From JAPLJC01 sp963697965 (GTDB lineage Bacteria > Desulfobacterota > Desulfobaccia > Desulfobaccales > 0-14-0-80-60-11), in the NCBI GenBank assembly GCA_963697965.1, contig OY969108.1:248001-312000 (forward strand): a DNA stretch of 64,000 nucleotides, read 5' to 3'. How positions within the stretch are numbered: the stretch's first letter is position 1; every line of letters starts with the position of its first letter. Positions 25,618 through 34,114 of the stretch are shown piece after piece. The translations under genes were made by a program, and so were the position numbers. The notes beneath the pieces were generated by a model. That model was given only the letters and a program-made list of their open reading frames with translations, was not told where the DNA came from and did no database searches.

Positions 25618-25657
25618 GGGTTGTAAAGGTGGCGCAGGCGTCTCGCTTAGATTTATA

Positions 25658-25682
25658 GATGCAGGGTGGGCACCGCCCACCA
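25658..25682. repeat. short palindromic repeat, copy 2 of the GGGTGGGCAC family
   Basis: GATGCAGGGTGGGCACCGCC followed by CACCA is nearly the same as at 20096-20120. It lies just before the purQ reading frame and is itself preceded by GGGGTTAGGGG repeats at the end of secDF. Confidence 0.65.
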
Positions 25683-25692
25683 TAAAAACAAC

Positions 25693-26601
25693 ATGCTTAC
25701 ATTAACCGAAAACGGAAAACGGAAAACGGAAAACGAAGCGCCCAAGCCGAAGGCCTTGGTGCTCTACGGCTACGGCCTCAATTGCGACTACGAGACCGCC
25801 TTCGCCCTGGACCTGGCCGGGGCCGAAGCGGTCCGGGTGCACACCACCGATCTCCTGGAAAACCCCGCGGCCCTCTGGAACTATCATCTGCTGGCGGTGC
25901 CGGGCGGCTTCAGTTGGGGGGATGAGCACGGCGCCGGGGTCATCCTGGCCCTCAGGCTGCGGCTGGCCCTGGGTTCGGCCCTCCAGGAGTTCATTGAGGC
26001 GGGACGCCTGGTGATCGCCATTTGCAACGGCTTTCAGGTCCTGGTGAACCTGGGGCTGCTGCCGGGACTGGCGGGACGCCCGGGGGAGAGGTTGGCGGCC
26101 CTGATCCCCAATGATTGCGGCAAGTTCCGGGACGCCTGGGTGCATCTTCAGGTGGCCCCGTCCCACTGCGTCTTCACCCGGGGGCTGGATCACCTGGAGC
26201 TACCGGTGCGCCACGGGGAAGGGAAATTCTTCGCCGCTCCGGAGGTGCTCCGGGAAATCGAGGACCGGGGCCAGATCGCTCTTAAATACGCCACTGCCGA
26301 CGGAGCCGAAGCCGGCGGGCGCTTCCCGGACAACCCCAACGGCTCGCTCAAGGACATCGCCGGCATCTGCGACGCCAGCGGCCGGGTCCTGGGCCTCATG
26401 CCCCATCCGGAGGCCCACGTCACTTCCTTCCAGCACCCCACCTGGACCCAGGAGAAGGAAGCCTGGCGCCGCCGGGGGCAACCCTACCCCGGACAAGTCG
26501 GCGCCGGCCTGGCCATCTTCCGCAACGCCGTCGATTATTTGCGGAAGGAAAATACGGCAGGGGGAAAAGGGGAAAATGGGAAAGGGGTAAAAGGTTTTTG
26601 A
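25693..26601 (+). CDS. purQ: phosphoribosylformylglycinamidine synthase, glutaminase subunit
   Basis: The class I glutaminase domain has the nucleophile in LVIAICNGFQVLVNLGLL and the His/Glu pair in GLMPHPEAHV. KALVLYGYGLNCDYETAFAL and VPGGFSWGDEHGAG near the start are PurQ marks. It supplies ammonia to PurL in purine synthesis. The N-terminus is uncertain. ATG 25693 leads straight into a GAAAACG-type heptamer repeat (25703-25736) before conserved sequence begins near 25747, so a repeat seems to have grown into or replaced the native start. The C-terminal tail (GGKGENGKGVKGF) also reads into a purine-rich repeat. No purL or purS is next to it. Confidence 0.88.
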   Translation: MLTLTENGKRKTENEAPKPKALVLYGYGLNCDYETAFALDLAGAEAVRVHTTDLLENPAALWNYHLLAVPGGFSWGDEHGAGVILALRLRLALGSALQEFIEAGRLVIAICNGFQVLVNLGLLPGLAGRPGERLAALIPNDCGKFRDAWVHLQVAPSHCVFTRGLDHLELPVRHGEGKFFAAPEVLREIEDRGQIALKYATADGAEAGGRFPDNPNGSLKDIAGICDASGRVLGLMPHPEAHVTSFQHPTWTQEKEAWRRRGQPYPGQVGAGLAIFRNAVDYLRKENTAGGKGENGKGVKGF

Positions 26602-26725
26602 ATTCCCTTTTTCCCTTGTCCCCTATACGGCAACACGGGAGGGGAAAAGGGTAAAAGGGTAAGAGGGTAAAAGGTTTTTGATTTTCCTTTTTCCCGTTTT
26701 CCCTTTTTCCCCTTTCCCCCTTTTT

Positions 26726-27925
26726 TTATTGTTCCAATAAGCGCGGCAGCAAATCCGCCGCCTGCTCCAGCAGCAGCCCCGCGTCCCGGGCGGCGGCCTC
26801 GGTGTAGGGGCGGGGCTGGTCCCCGGGGGTGCGGGAGTCGTAGAGGATGTAGGGGACCGGTTCCGGGCTGTGGGTACGCAGGCTGAGCGGGGTGAAGTGG
26901 TCGCAGAGCACCAGGAGGCGATGGTCTCCCAGGGTCTTTAAGCCGGCCAGCAGCGGCCCCACTATTTTGGCGTCGAAGTCCTCGATGGCCCTGAACTTCA
27001 GCTCCAGCTCACCGCTGTGTCCGGCCTCGTCCGGGGCCTCCACGTGCACGAAGACCAGGTCCCGATGCTTCAGGGCTTCCAGGGCCGCGGCCACCTTGCC
27101 TGCGTAATTGGTATCCAGGAAGCCGGTGGCCCCGGGCACCAGGATCGGGGCCAGGCCGGCGTATTTGCCGATACCCCGGATCAGGTCCACCGCGGAGATC
27201 ACCGCGCCGGAGAGACCGAAACGCTCCTTCAGGGTGGGGAGCTGCGGCGGCCGCCCCTGGCCCCAGAGCCAGATGGAGTTGGCGGGTTTTTTCCCCGCCG
27301 CCCGCCGCCGCACGTTAACCTCGTAGTCCTTCAGGATCGGCCAGGAGGCCCGCACCAGCTCCCACATGGGAGCGGCGGCCCCGGCCTCCAACAGCAGGTG
27401 GCCCACCTCGCGGCCGCTCCAATCATGGGGCGGGTAGGTGCGCCAGACCTCCCCCCCGCCAGCGGCCCATACCAGCAGGTGGCGGTAGCTGACCCCGGGG
27501 TAGAAGCGGCGCCCCTCCCGGCCCAGGGCCGAATCGAGGACCTGGATGATCTCCCGCGCCTCAATGCTGCTGATATGCCCGGCGGAGTAATCCTCCATGA
27601 AGATGCCGTCCGGATCGAAGCGCAGGGTCACCAGGTTGCAGCGAAAGGCCACCTCCCGGGGACCCAGCTCCACCCCCAGGGCGGCGGCCTCCAACGGGGC
27701 CCTGCCGGTATGGTAGCGCCCCGGATCATAGCCCATGATGGCCAGGTTGGCGATATCACTTCCCGGCTCCATGCCGGGGGGGATGGTGCGGGCCAGGCCC
27801 AGTTCCCCCCGCCGGGCCAGTTCGTCCAGATTCGGGGTGGCCGCAGCCGCAAGCGGAGTCCGCCCCGCCAGTTGGGCCAGGGGGTAATCCCCCATGCCGT
27901 CGCCCACCAGGATTACGTATACCAT
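26726..27925 (-). CDS. apgM: cofactor-independent phosphoglycerate mutase, archaeal type
   Basis: This 399-residue alkaline-phosphatase-superfamily enzyme interconverts 3- and 2-phosphoglycerate. VILVGDGMGDYPL at the start, the EPGSDIANLAIMGYDP nucleophile segment near 54, AGHISSIEAREI, FVHVEAPDEAGHSGELELK near 290 and LVLCDHFTPLSLRTHSPEPVPY near 345 match the ApgM type rather than the longer bacterial GpmI. It lies on the minus strand just downstream of the coiled-coil protein gene, separated by 18 nt, so both may share a transcript with hom further upstream. Glycolysis or gluconeogenesis is the expected role. Confidence 0.92.
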   Translation of the reverse strand: MVYVILVGDGMGDYPLAQLAGRTPLAAAATPNLDELARRGELGLARTIPPGMEPGSDIANLAIMGYDPGRYHTGRAPLEAAALGVELGPREVAFRCNLVTLRFDPDGIFMEDYSAGHISSIEAREIIQVLDSALGREGRRFYPGVSYRHLLVWAAGGGEVWRTYPPHDWSGREVGHLLLEAGAAAPMWELVRASWPILKDYEVNVRRRAAGKKPANSIWLWGQGRPPQLPTLKERFGLSGAVISAVDLIRGIGKYAGLAPILVPGATGFLDTNYAGKVAAALEALKHRDLVFVHVEAPDEAGHSGELELKFRAIEDFDAKIVGPLLAGLKTLGDHRLLVLCDHFTPLSLRTHSPEPVPYILYDSRTPGDQPRPYTEAAARDAGLLLEQAADLLPRLLEQ

Positions 27926-27943
27926 TCTTAGAGTTCTCGCCGC

Positions 27944-29335
27944 TTAAAGGGTGGTCTTTGCTTGCAAATCATCATTATCCTTGCCCAGGGTCTGTTCCAG
28001 ATAACTTTCATATTTATGGCGGTTTTCCGTGAAGCGGCGCTTCAACAGGACGGTGTCGATATTCCAGGTCCTGGACTTGGAAAGCCCGAAGAAGATGCGC
28101 CCATCCTTGGAAAAGCGGTATTCCCAGAAGTCGCCCCGGTGGTCCGCCAACTGTTGGGAATAATGGACCGCGCTCCGGGAGGGAATGGCCGCTCCTGATT
28201 TCAGGTCCTCTATGCCGGTATTATTCAGGGTGGCCAGGGCATCGGGAAGGGACGGGAAGATATCCGGGGAATTTTGGAGGTCCAGGATATCTTGCAGGGC
28301 TCGCCGGGAGAAATGCAAGTTCCGGTAAGCCATATTGAGCCAGGGAAACTCCTGGGGCCTCCTGGCCTTCTTTTTAGCAGGGTCGGGATAGTTTAACTCC
28401 TCCACTTCCCTTAAGGCCTCCAGTTCTTTCAGCTCCTTGAGGATGCCCTCCCGGTCCAGTTCAATGACCTGCATCTTGTCGAGGGCTTCATTTCTTGCCG
28501 ATTCGGCTTCCTTTAAGCCTTCCTGCATTTTCTTGCTTTTCCTGGATTGATGTTGGACGGCCTGCTCCAGCGCGGCAATAGTGTCATTGGCGCCGATCAG
28601 CTCGGCCTGGACCGCTTCCTGACTCAGGTCCAGAAGCTCCAGCCTCAGGTCCGCAGCCCGGATCTTGGTTTCCAGGTTTTGGATGCGCACTTCCCTGGCT
28701 TCCAGTTCGGATGCATACCAGTCTTCCCGGAGTTCCTCGGATTGTCTTTGATACCGGGCGGTTATGGCGCAAATGGCGGCAAACCCAACCAATACCATGA
28801 AATAGCTGAGAAGGCTTAAGGTAGAAACCACATTGTGAGGGGGCAGCAGCCGACCCAGCCCCTGCGGCTCCTTGTTCACCAAATAAAGCCTGCCCAGGGC
28901 TGCCGACTCCTCCTGGGGGACCAGTAAGGCTTGGGCATCGGTGTACGGCCCCGTCAGACTTGGTTGGGCGGCCGGGTCCTGAGACAGAAAATAGAATTTC
29001 TTGCCTTTCAGGAGGGCGGCGCCCCGGTTTCCGGAAGGCCAGGAGCGTGGGGCGTACTCGATGTTTCCGGCCTTATCCGTGAGCACCACGGCGTAAGGTC
29101 CGAGATCGGCGCTAAGGATCTCCTTAAGCAAATCCGGCCGCTGCTGCTCTTGCAAATAAGCAAGGGCGTAAGGGAAGATTCTGCAAATACCCTGCAGTTC
29201 CTGTTGGCCGGATTCGGTCAGGGCCTCTTGCCGATTCAAATTGTTCTGCCAGGAGCCGATTACCAGGATGGCGATGAACATTGCCAACCAGACCCCCAGC
29301 CAGACGATATACGGCGGTAAAAACTTGTCCTTCAT
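27944..29335 (-). CDS. two-helix membrane protein with long coiled coil and possible RelE-like C-terminus
   Basis: The 463-residue protein has a transmembrane helix at about 9-27 (VWLGVWLAMFIAILVIG). An extracytoplasmic part of about 140 residues follows, then a second helix near 170-192 (LSLLSYFMVLVGFAAICAI). Next comes a long heptad-rich coiled coil (about 195-310) and a cytoplasmic C-terminal domain. This topology resembles sensor proteins, but no HAMP, kinase or GGDEF domain is seen. The last 110 residues (HFSRRALQDILDLQ...HRGDFWEYRFSKDGRIFF) weakly recall a RelE/ParE-like fold. The gene lies between hom and apgM on the same strand; function unknown. Confidence 0.75.
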   Translation of the reverse strand: MKDKFLPPYIVWLGVWLAMFIAILVIGSWQNNLNRQEALTESGQQELQGICRIFPYALAYLQEQQRPDLLKEILSADLGPYAVVLTDKAGNIEYAPRSWPSGNRGAALLKGKKFYFLSQDPAAQPSLTGPYTDAQALLVPQEESAALGRLYLVNKEPQGLGRLLPPHNVVSTLSLLSYFMVLVGFAAICAITARYQRQSEELREDWYASELEAREVRIQNLETKIRAADLRLELLDLSQEAVQAELIGANDTIAALEQAVQHQSRKSKKMQEGLKEAESARNEALDKMQVIELDREGILKELKELEALREVEELNYPDPAKKKARRPQEFPWLNMAYRNLHFSRRALQDILDLQNSPDIFPSLPDALATLNNTGIEDLKSGAAIPSRSAVHYSQQLADHRGDFWEYRFSKDGRIFFGLSKSRTWNIDTVLLKRRFTENRHKYESYLEQTLGKDNDDLQAKTTL

Positions 29336-29374
29336 TCAGGGCTCTTTAATGGTTAGATCCGCCGGCGCCGCCCC

Positions 29375-30706
29375 TCAAATCCTGGCGGAGTGGAGGTGCG
29401 GGTCTTCGATGCGGTAAAAGATAGCCGGCGGGGAGACCACCGGCAGTTGGTCGATCATCTTGAGGGCCTGGCGGACGTCGGCCTCCCGTGCTTCGTGGGT
29501 GATCATGACAATGGGCACGGTGCCCGCCACTTCCCGCCCCTTCTGGGTAACCGCGGCGATACTGATGCCGTAATTGCCCAGAACGCCGGAGACCTGGGCC
29601 AGCACTCCGGGGCGATCCAGGGCCGCGAAGCGGAAATAGTAGCTGGTCACCAGATCATTCAGGGGTTTGATGAGCCGGGTCGATTCCAGGGCATTGCCGC
29701 AGCCCAGGGGCGGCACCCGGCCGGCGCCTCCCCGCATCAGGTTGCGGGCCAGGTCCAGGATATCGCTCACCACGGCGCTGGCAGTGGGCATCATGCCGGC
29801 CCCCTGTCCGTAAAGCAAAATGGGCCCGGTGGCGTCGCCGGTGACATAAACGGCGTTCATGGCCCCGCTGACCCGGGACATCATGTGCTCCCTGGGGATG
29901 AGGGTGGGATGCACCCTGGCCTCCACCCGATGGCCATCGTCCCGGGTGATGGCCAGGAGTTTCAGGCGGTAGCCGAATTCCCGGGCGAACTGCAAATCGA
30001 GCGGGTCCAACCGGCTGATGCCTTCCACCGCGATGGCTTCCAGGTCCAGGCGGGCGCCATAGGACAGGCTCATGAGGATGGCCAGCTTATGGGCCGTGTC
30101 GGTCCCTTCCACGTCCAGGGTGGGATCGGCCTCGGCGTAGCCGGCGGCCTGGGCCTCGGCCAGGGCCTGGGCATAGGAAATACCCTGTTGCGACATCTGG
30201 GTGAGGATGTAGTTGCAGGTGCCATTCAGGATGCCGAAGAGCTCCTTGATGTGGTTGGCGGCCAGGCCCTGGCGCAAGGCCAGGATGATGGGGATGCCGC
30301 CGCACACCGCGGCTTCGAAGGCGATCTCCACCCCTTGGGCCGCCGCCGCGGCCAGGAGGTCATTGCCGTGATGGGCCAGCAGGGCTTTGTTGGCGGTGAC
30401 CACGTGCTTGCCCCGTTCGATGGCGGCCAAAATATAGTCCCGGGCGGTGTCGAGTCCGCCGATCAGCTCCACCACGATGTCGATCCCGGGGTCATCCAGG
30501 ATATCCGCGGCCCGGGAGGTGAGAAGCTCCTTGGGGACGGCCACGTCCCGGGGACGCTCCAGGTCCAGGTCCGCCACCTTGGCCAGCACCAGGCCGGCGC
30601 CCAGGCGCCGGGCCAGCAGCTCCTTCTGCTCCAGGAGGAGGCGCACCACGCCCTCCCCCACGGTGCCGAAGCCTATTACTCCAACTTTAACGGCTTTCAT
30701 CTGCAT
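29375..30706 (-). CDS. hom: homoserine dehydrogenase
   Basis: The 443-residue enzyme reduces aspartate semialdehyde to homoserine for threonine and methionine. The Rossmann motif is VGVIGFGTVGEGVVRLL at the N-terminus. VVELIGGLDTARDYIL, VTANKALLAHHG, NGTCNYILTQM, EADPTLDVEGTDTAHKLAIL and the C-terminal ACT domain (LDRPGVLAQVSGVLGNYGISIAAV) are all present, so the enzyme is probably feedback-controlled. It lies downstream of the aminotransferase gene on the same strand with a 75-nt gap. No frameshift is seen. Confidence 0.96.
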   Translation of the reverse strand: MQMKAVKVGVIGFGTVGEGVVRLLLEQKELLARRLGAGLVLAKVADLDLERPRDVAVPKELLTSRAADILDDPGIDIVVELIGGLDTARDYILAAIERGKHVVTANKALLAHHGNDLLAAAAAQGVEIAFEAAVCGGIPIILALRQGLAANHIKELFGILNGTCNYILTQMSQQGISYAQALAEAQAAGYAEADPTLDVEGTDTAHKLAILMSLSYGARLDLEAIAVEGISRLDPLDLQFAREFGYRLKLLAITRDDGHRVEARVHPTLIPREHMMSRVSGAMNAVYVTGDATGPILLYGQGAGMMPTASAVVSDILDLARNLMRGGAGRVPPLGCGNALESTRLIKPLNDLVTSYYFRFAALDRPGVLAQVSGVLGNYGISIAAVTQKGREVAGTVPIVMITHEAREADVRQALKMIDQLPVVSPPAIFYRIEDPHLHSARI

Positions 30707-30781
30707 CCCAACGTAACCACCAGAAAGGTCAGACCAGCGCCCCTGCGGTTCCGGAGCCGGAGAAGGCGCCGGCTCCCCATT

Positions 30782-32002
30782 TTATTTGGCCGGGGCCGCC
30801 GGCAGACCCAATTCTTCGGGGCTCTGGCGCAGCACGTGGCGGAGGCCGCGGATGGCCTGGTTGGTGCGATGGACGTTCTCCACCAGGGCGAAGCGCACGT
30901 ATTCATCGCCCCACTCCCCGAAACCCAATCCCGGCGAAACCGCCACCTTGGCTTCCCGGATGAGCATCAGGGTGAATTCCACCGAGCCCAGGTGCCGGAA
31001 TTTCCGGGGAATCCGGGCCCAGGCGAACATGGTGCCCCGGGGCGGTTCCACCCGCCAGCCGATGTTGTGGAGACCCCGGCAGAGGGCGTCCCGCCGCTCC
31101 TGATAAATCGCCACCGTCTGCCGGACACAGTCGTAGGGGCCGTTCAGGGCGATGATGGAGGCGATCTGGATGGGTTGAAAGACCCCGTAGTCCAGGTAGC
31201 TCTTGATGCGGGTCAAGGCGTGGATCAGACGCCGGTTGCCCACCACGAAGCCCATGCGCCAGCCGGGCATGTTGTAACTCTTGGACAGAGAGAAGAGCTC
31301 CACCCCCACCTTCTTGGCCCCGGGCGCCTGGAGGAAGCTGGGCGCCTTGTAATCGTCGAAGACCAGGTCGGCATAGGCGAAGTCGTGGACGATATAGACG
31401 CCGTACTTCCTGGCGTAAGCCACGATCTGCTTGAAAAAGTCCAGATCCACGCACCTGGTGGTGGGGTTGTGGGGAAAAGAGATGATCAGCATCTTGGGCC
31501 GGGGCCGGATCAGCTCGGTGAGGTTGTGCAGGTCCTCAAAAAAGTCCCGGTCAGGGGCCAGCGGAATGGACACCAGTTGGCCCCCGGAAATAACCACCGA
31601 GGCGGAATGGATGGGGTAGGTGGGATTGGGCACCAGCACCACGTCCCCGGCCTCCACCGTGGCCAGCACCAGGTGCGACAGGCCCTCCTTGGCGCCGATG
31701 GTGGCGATGGCCTCGGTTTCCGGATCGATATCCACCCCAAAGCGGCGCTTGTACCAATCGGAGATGGCCAGGCGCAGCTTGGTAATCCCCCGGGAGGCGG
31801 AATACCGGTGGTTAGCCGGTTTGCCCGCGGCCTCGACGAGCTTCGCCACGATGTGGGGCGGGGTGGGCAGATCGGGGTTGCCCATTCCCAAATCGATGAT
31901 GTCTTCCCCTCGCCGCCGGGCCTCCATCTTCAGGGCGTTGACCGTGGCGAACACATAGGGGGGGAGGCGCTTCATGCGGGGGAATTCTTCTATGGCCTTC
32001 AT
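30782..32002 (-). CDS. class I/II pyridoxal phosphate aminotransferase, AlaC-like
   Basis: The 406-residue enzyme has the fold-type I marks IDLGMGNPDLPTPPHIV, NPTYPIHSASV, ISFPHNPTTRCVDLDFF, the Schiff-base Lys in ELFSLSKSYNMPGWRMGFVVG near residue 245, and the Arg in YVRFALVENVHR near 378. Sequence order and length fit the AlaC/YfdZ alanine aminotransferase group, but a related amino donor (for example aspartate or a keto acid in the methionine route) cannot be excluded. The neighbouring hom gene suggests amino acid synthesis. Confidence 0.88.
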   Translation of the reverse strand: MKAIEEFPRMKRLPPYVFATVNALKMEARRRGEDIIDLGMGNPDLPTPPHIVAKLVEAAGKPANHRYSASRGITKLRLAISDWYKRRFGVDIDPETEAIATIGAKEGLSHLVLATVEAGDVVLVPNPTYPIHSASVVISGGQLVSIPLAPDRDFFEDLHNLTELIRPRPKMLIISFPHNPTTRCVDLDFFKQIVAYARKYGVYIVHDFAYADLVFDDYKAPSFLQAPGAKKVGVELFSLSKSYNMPGWRMGFVVGNRRLIHALTRIKSYLDYGVFQPIQIASIIALNGPYDCVRQTVAIYQERRDALCRGLHNIGWRVEPPRGTMFAWARIPRKFRHLGSVEFTLMLIREAKVAVSPGLGFGEWGDEYVRFALVENVHRTNQAIRGLRHVLRQSPEELGLPAAPAK

Positions 32003-32151
32003 TAGGTCTCCTTCCAGCTAAACGAGCGAGATTTCCAGAGATTTATTATCGCAAATGGCCGGGACTTGTCAAATGGCGATGCGGGGAACACCCGGTTCTA
32101 GCAGGGCCGCCTTCCCTTGCCATTGCTGCGGCTATTGGATAGAATGGCGCC

Positions 32152-32379
32152 ATGAATCGGCTGTTTTCCTTTTTCCTGAAGCTGTTCGTCTGCTTCCTGG
32201 CCGCCAAGTTCCTGGTGCAGGCGATGGATCTGGACAGCCCCACTTACCTATTGAGTCTGACGGCCCTGTTAATCATCAATGTTTACCTGTTTGAGATTCT
32301 GGTGTACCGGGATTACCGCGCCCATAAGGAGAACCCTCCGGAAGCGGCCCCGCCCCGGGCCCCGGAAGAGCAGCCGTGA
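32152..32379 (+). CDS. small two-helix membrane protein of unknown function
   Basis: The 75-residue product has two predicted membrane helices (about 6-26, LFSFFLKLFVCFLAAKFLVQ, and 33-52, LLSLTALLIINVYLFEILVY) and a charged, Pro-rich tail ending PPEAAPPRAPEEQP. ATG 32152 has no strong ribosome site, but the hydrophobic pattern speaks for a real gene. It lies between the divergent aminotransferase gene and the dsr promoter. I do not recognise the family. Confidence 0.6.
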   Translation: MNRLFSFFLKLFVCFLAAKFLVQAMDLDSPTYLLSLTALLIINVYLFEILVYRDYRAHKENPPEAAPPRAPEEQP

Positions 32380-32470
32380 TCTCCCGGGGCGCCTCAACGA
32401 GAACCCGCTCTGGGGTTTCTCGTGCAAGCCCCGAGAGGGATGGGCGTATCGAAGTTTCGTCATTTTTTCC

Positions 32471-32498
32471 TTGACACTAATTTTGTGAATGTTTTAAC
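32471..32498 (+). promoter_or_regulatory. sigma-70-type promoter of the dsr operon
   Basis: A perfect TTGACA at 32471-32476 is followed after 16 nt by TTTAAC (32493-32498), four of six matches to TATAAT. It lies 27 nt before the start of the RsbRD-type gene, the first gene of the dsrMKJOP unit. No other good promoter is seen before dsrM. Confidence 0.6.
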
Positions 32499-32502
32499 AT
32501 TC
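32483..32502 (+). promoter_or_regulatory. operator-like palindrome over the dsr promoter
   Basis: GAATGTT (32487-32493) and AACATTC (32496-32502) are perfect inverted repeats around two bases and cover the -10 box. The same place also reads TTGTGA-N6-TAACAT (32483-32500), close to the TGTGA-N6-TCACA pattern of Crp/Fnr/HcpR-type regulators; the left half also matches the Rex half-site TTGTGAA. A site here would most likely repress. Which protein binds is unknown. Confidence 0.5.
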
Positions 32503-32524
32503 TCTTGTTTATGCAAGGATGCCC

Positions 32525-33025
32525 ATGAAACTGCTTCTTCTGCTGTCGGAAAGAAAAGTTAGCCTCACGGAGCGGTGGCAGCAACGGCTTTTTGAGAGCT
32601 ATCCTGCTGAAACCGCTACCTTTCTTAAAAAAGAGAAGGATCGTTTCGGCAACCCGGTGGGGCAGCGCCTCTCCCAGGGTCTCCGGGAGCTGGTGCAGGC
32701 GTTCCTGGCGGAGATGGACCGGGACCAGGTCCTGGCCGGTCTCGACGAAATCCTGAGGATCAGGGCCATCCAGGACTTCACCCCATCCCAGGCCCTGGCC
32801 TTCATTTTCCTGTTGAAGAACGTCATTCGCGAGGAACTGGCCCCGGAGCTGAAGAGCGGCCAATATTCCCAGGAACTTCAGGAGCTGGAGGCCCGCATCG
32901 ACGGCCTGGCCCTGCTGGGTTTTGACGTTTACACCCAGCGCCGGGAGCTGCTCAACCAGGTCCGGGTCGATGAGATCAGGGGCCGGGTCAGCGGCCTGCT
33001 GCGCCGCACCGGATTGTCCTTATGA
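32525..33025 (+). CDS. RsbRD N-terminal-domain protein linked to the dsr operon
   Basis: The protein (166 residues from ATG 32525, with AAGGA 6 nt upstream; ATG 32519 is an alternative) is all helical and reads LLSERKVSLTERWQQRLFESYP, then FGNPVGQRLSQGLRELVQAF, then IRAIQDFTPSQALAFIFLLKNVIREEL. This is the pattern of the RsbRD N-terminal sensor domain. Such proteins stand directly upstream of dsrM in many sulfate reducers. No STAS domain follows, so it is a stand-alone sensor-like domain. The role in sulfite reduction is not established; a regulatory or assembly function is a guess. Confidence 0.85.
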   Translation: MKLLLLLSERKVSLTERWQQRLFESYPAETATFLKKEKDRFGNPVGQRLSQGLRELVQAFLAEMDRDQVLAGLDEILRIRAIQDFTPSQALAFIFLLKNVIREELAPELKSGQYSQELQELEARIDGLALLGFDVYTQRRELLNQVRVDEIRGRVSGLLRRTGLSL

Positions 33026-33075
33026 TCAGAGGCGGGAAGCAAAACCACTGGCAGACAGAGACGAGGTGAGGGTAT

Positions 33076-34113
33076 ATGGATTTTTTTAAACGACATTTCA
33101 CGGTGGCTCTGGCGGCCGTCCTGGGGCTCGTGCTGGTGGCCTACCTCGGGGTCTCGGCCAAGTTACAGCTTATCTTCGGGGTGGTGGCGCCGTATCTGGC
33201 CGTCCTCATTTTCGTGGAAGGGTTTATCTATCGCCTCCTCCAGTGGTCCAGGTCGCCAGTGCCTTTCCAGATTCCCACCACCGGCGGCCAGCAGGAATCC
33301 CTGCCCTGGATCGAAAGAAACCTGGGCGACAAACTGGACAACCCCTACACCACCAAGCACGTGATCGGCCGGATGGCCTTGGAAGTTCTGGCCTTTCGCA
33401 GCCTTTTCCGGAACCTGCGCAGCGAATTGCGCCAGGACCCGGAAAACCCCGGGGGGGCCCGCTTGATTCACTGGTCCTACAAATGGCTGTGGCTGGGAGC
33501 CATCGCCTTCCATTACGCCTTCCTGGTCGTGGTGCTGCGGCACCTGCGCTTTTTCACCGAGCCGGTGCCGGGCTTCATCCAACTGCTGGACAAAGTGGAC
33601 GGCTTCTTCCAGTTCTTCACCCCGGTCTTCTACCTCAGCGGCGCGGTGCTGGTGGTGGCGGTCGCCTATCTGCTGGCCCGCCGCCTCACCAATCCCATGC
33701 TGCGCTATATTTCCCTGGTGCCCGATTATTTTCCCCTATTGATGATCCTGGCCATCGGCATCTCCGGGATCCTCATGCGCTACGTCTATAAGGTGGACGT
33801 GGTGGCCATCAAGCAGCTGACCCTGGGTCTGGTGACCCTGCACCCCACAGTGCCGGCGGGCATCGGCCCCATCTTTTTCGTCCATATCTTTCTGGTGAGC
33901 GTGTTCATCGCCTACTTCCCCTTCAGCAAACTGATGCACGCCCCCGGGGTCTTCCTGAGCCCTTCCAGAAATATGGCCACCAACACCCGGGCGGTGCGGC
34001 ACGTCAATCCCTGGAATTACCCGGTGAAGTTCCATCATTATGACGAATACGAAGATAGATTTCGGGAAGCCATGGTAGAGGCCGATATCCCGGTGGAAAA
34101 GGAGTTGGAGTAA
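33076..34113 (+). CDS. dsrM: DsrM, heme b membrane subunit of the DsrMKJOP complex
   Basis: The 345-residue integral membrane protein has an N-terminal two-helix extension, then a NarI-like four- to five-helix domain. KWLWLGAIAFHYAFLVVVLRHLRFF near 142 and the late FVHIFLVSVFIAYFPFSKLMHAPG segment provide candidate heme-binding His residues. DsrM passes electrons between the quinone pool and the DsrK catalytic subunit at the inner membrane. The stop is 1 nt before the dsrK start. ATG 33076 has GAGGTGAGGG upstream. Confidence 0.94.
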   Translation: MDFFKRHFTVALAAVLGLVLVAYLGVSAKLQLIFGVVAPYLAVLIFVEGFIYRLLQWSRSPVPFQIPTTGGQQESLPWIERNLGDKLDNPYTTKHVIGRMALEVLAFRSLFRNLRSELRQDPENPGGARLIHWSYKWLWLGAIAFHYAFLVVVLRHLRFFTEPVPGFIQLLDKVDGFFQFFTPVFYLSGAVLVVAVAYLLARRLTNPMLRYISLVPDYFPLLMILAIGISGILMRYVYKVDVVAIKQLTLGLVTLHPTVPAGIGPIFFVHIFLVSVFIAYFPFSKLMHAPGVFLSPSRNMATNTRAVRHVNPWNYPVKFHHYDEYEDRFREAMVEADIPVEKELE

Positions 34114-34114
34114 C

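Noticed and set aside
22996..25683. Very long open frame (895 codons) on the minus strand opposite secDF
   Set aside because: It lies entirely opposite a clear SecDF protein, is rich in Gly/His/Gln/Asp in the way of antisense frames of GC-rich genes, and has no recognisable domain.
29390..32005. Long plus-strand open frame (871 codons) opposite hom and the aminotransferase gene
   Set aside because: It spans two well-supported minus-strand genes, and the sequence is low-complexity antisense translation.
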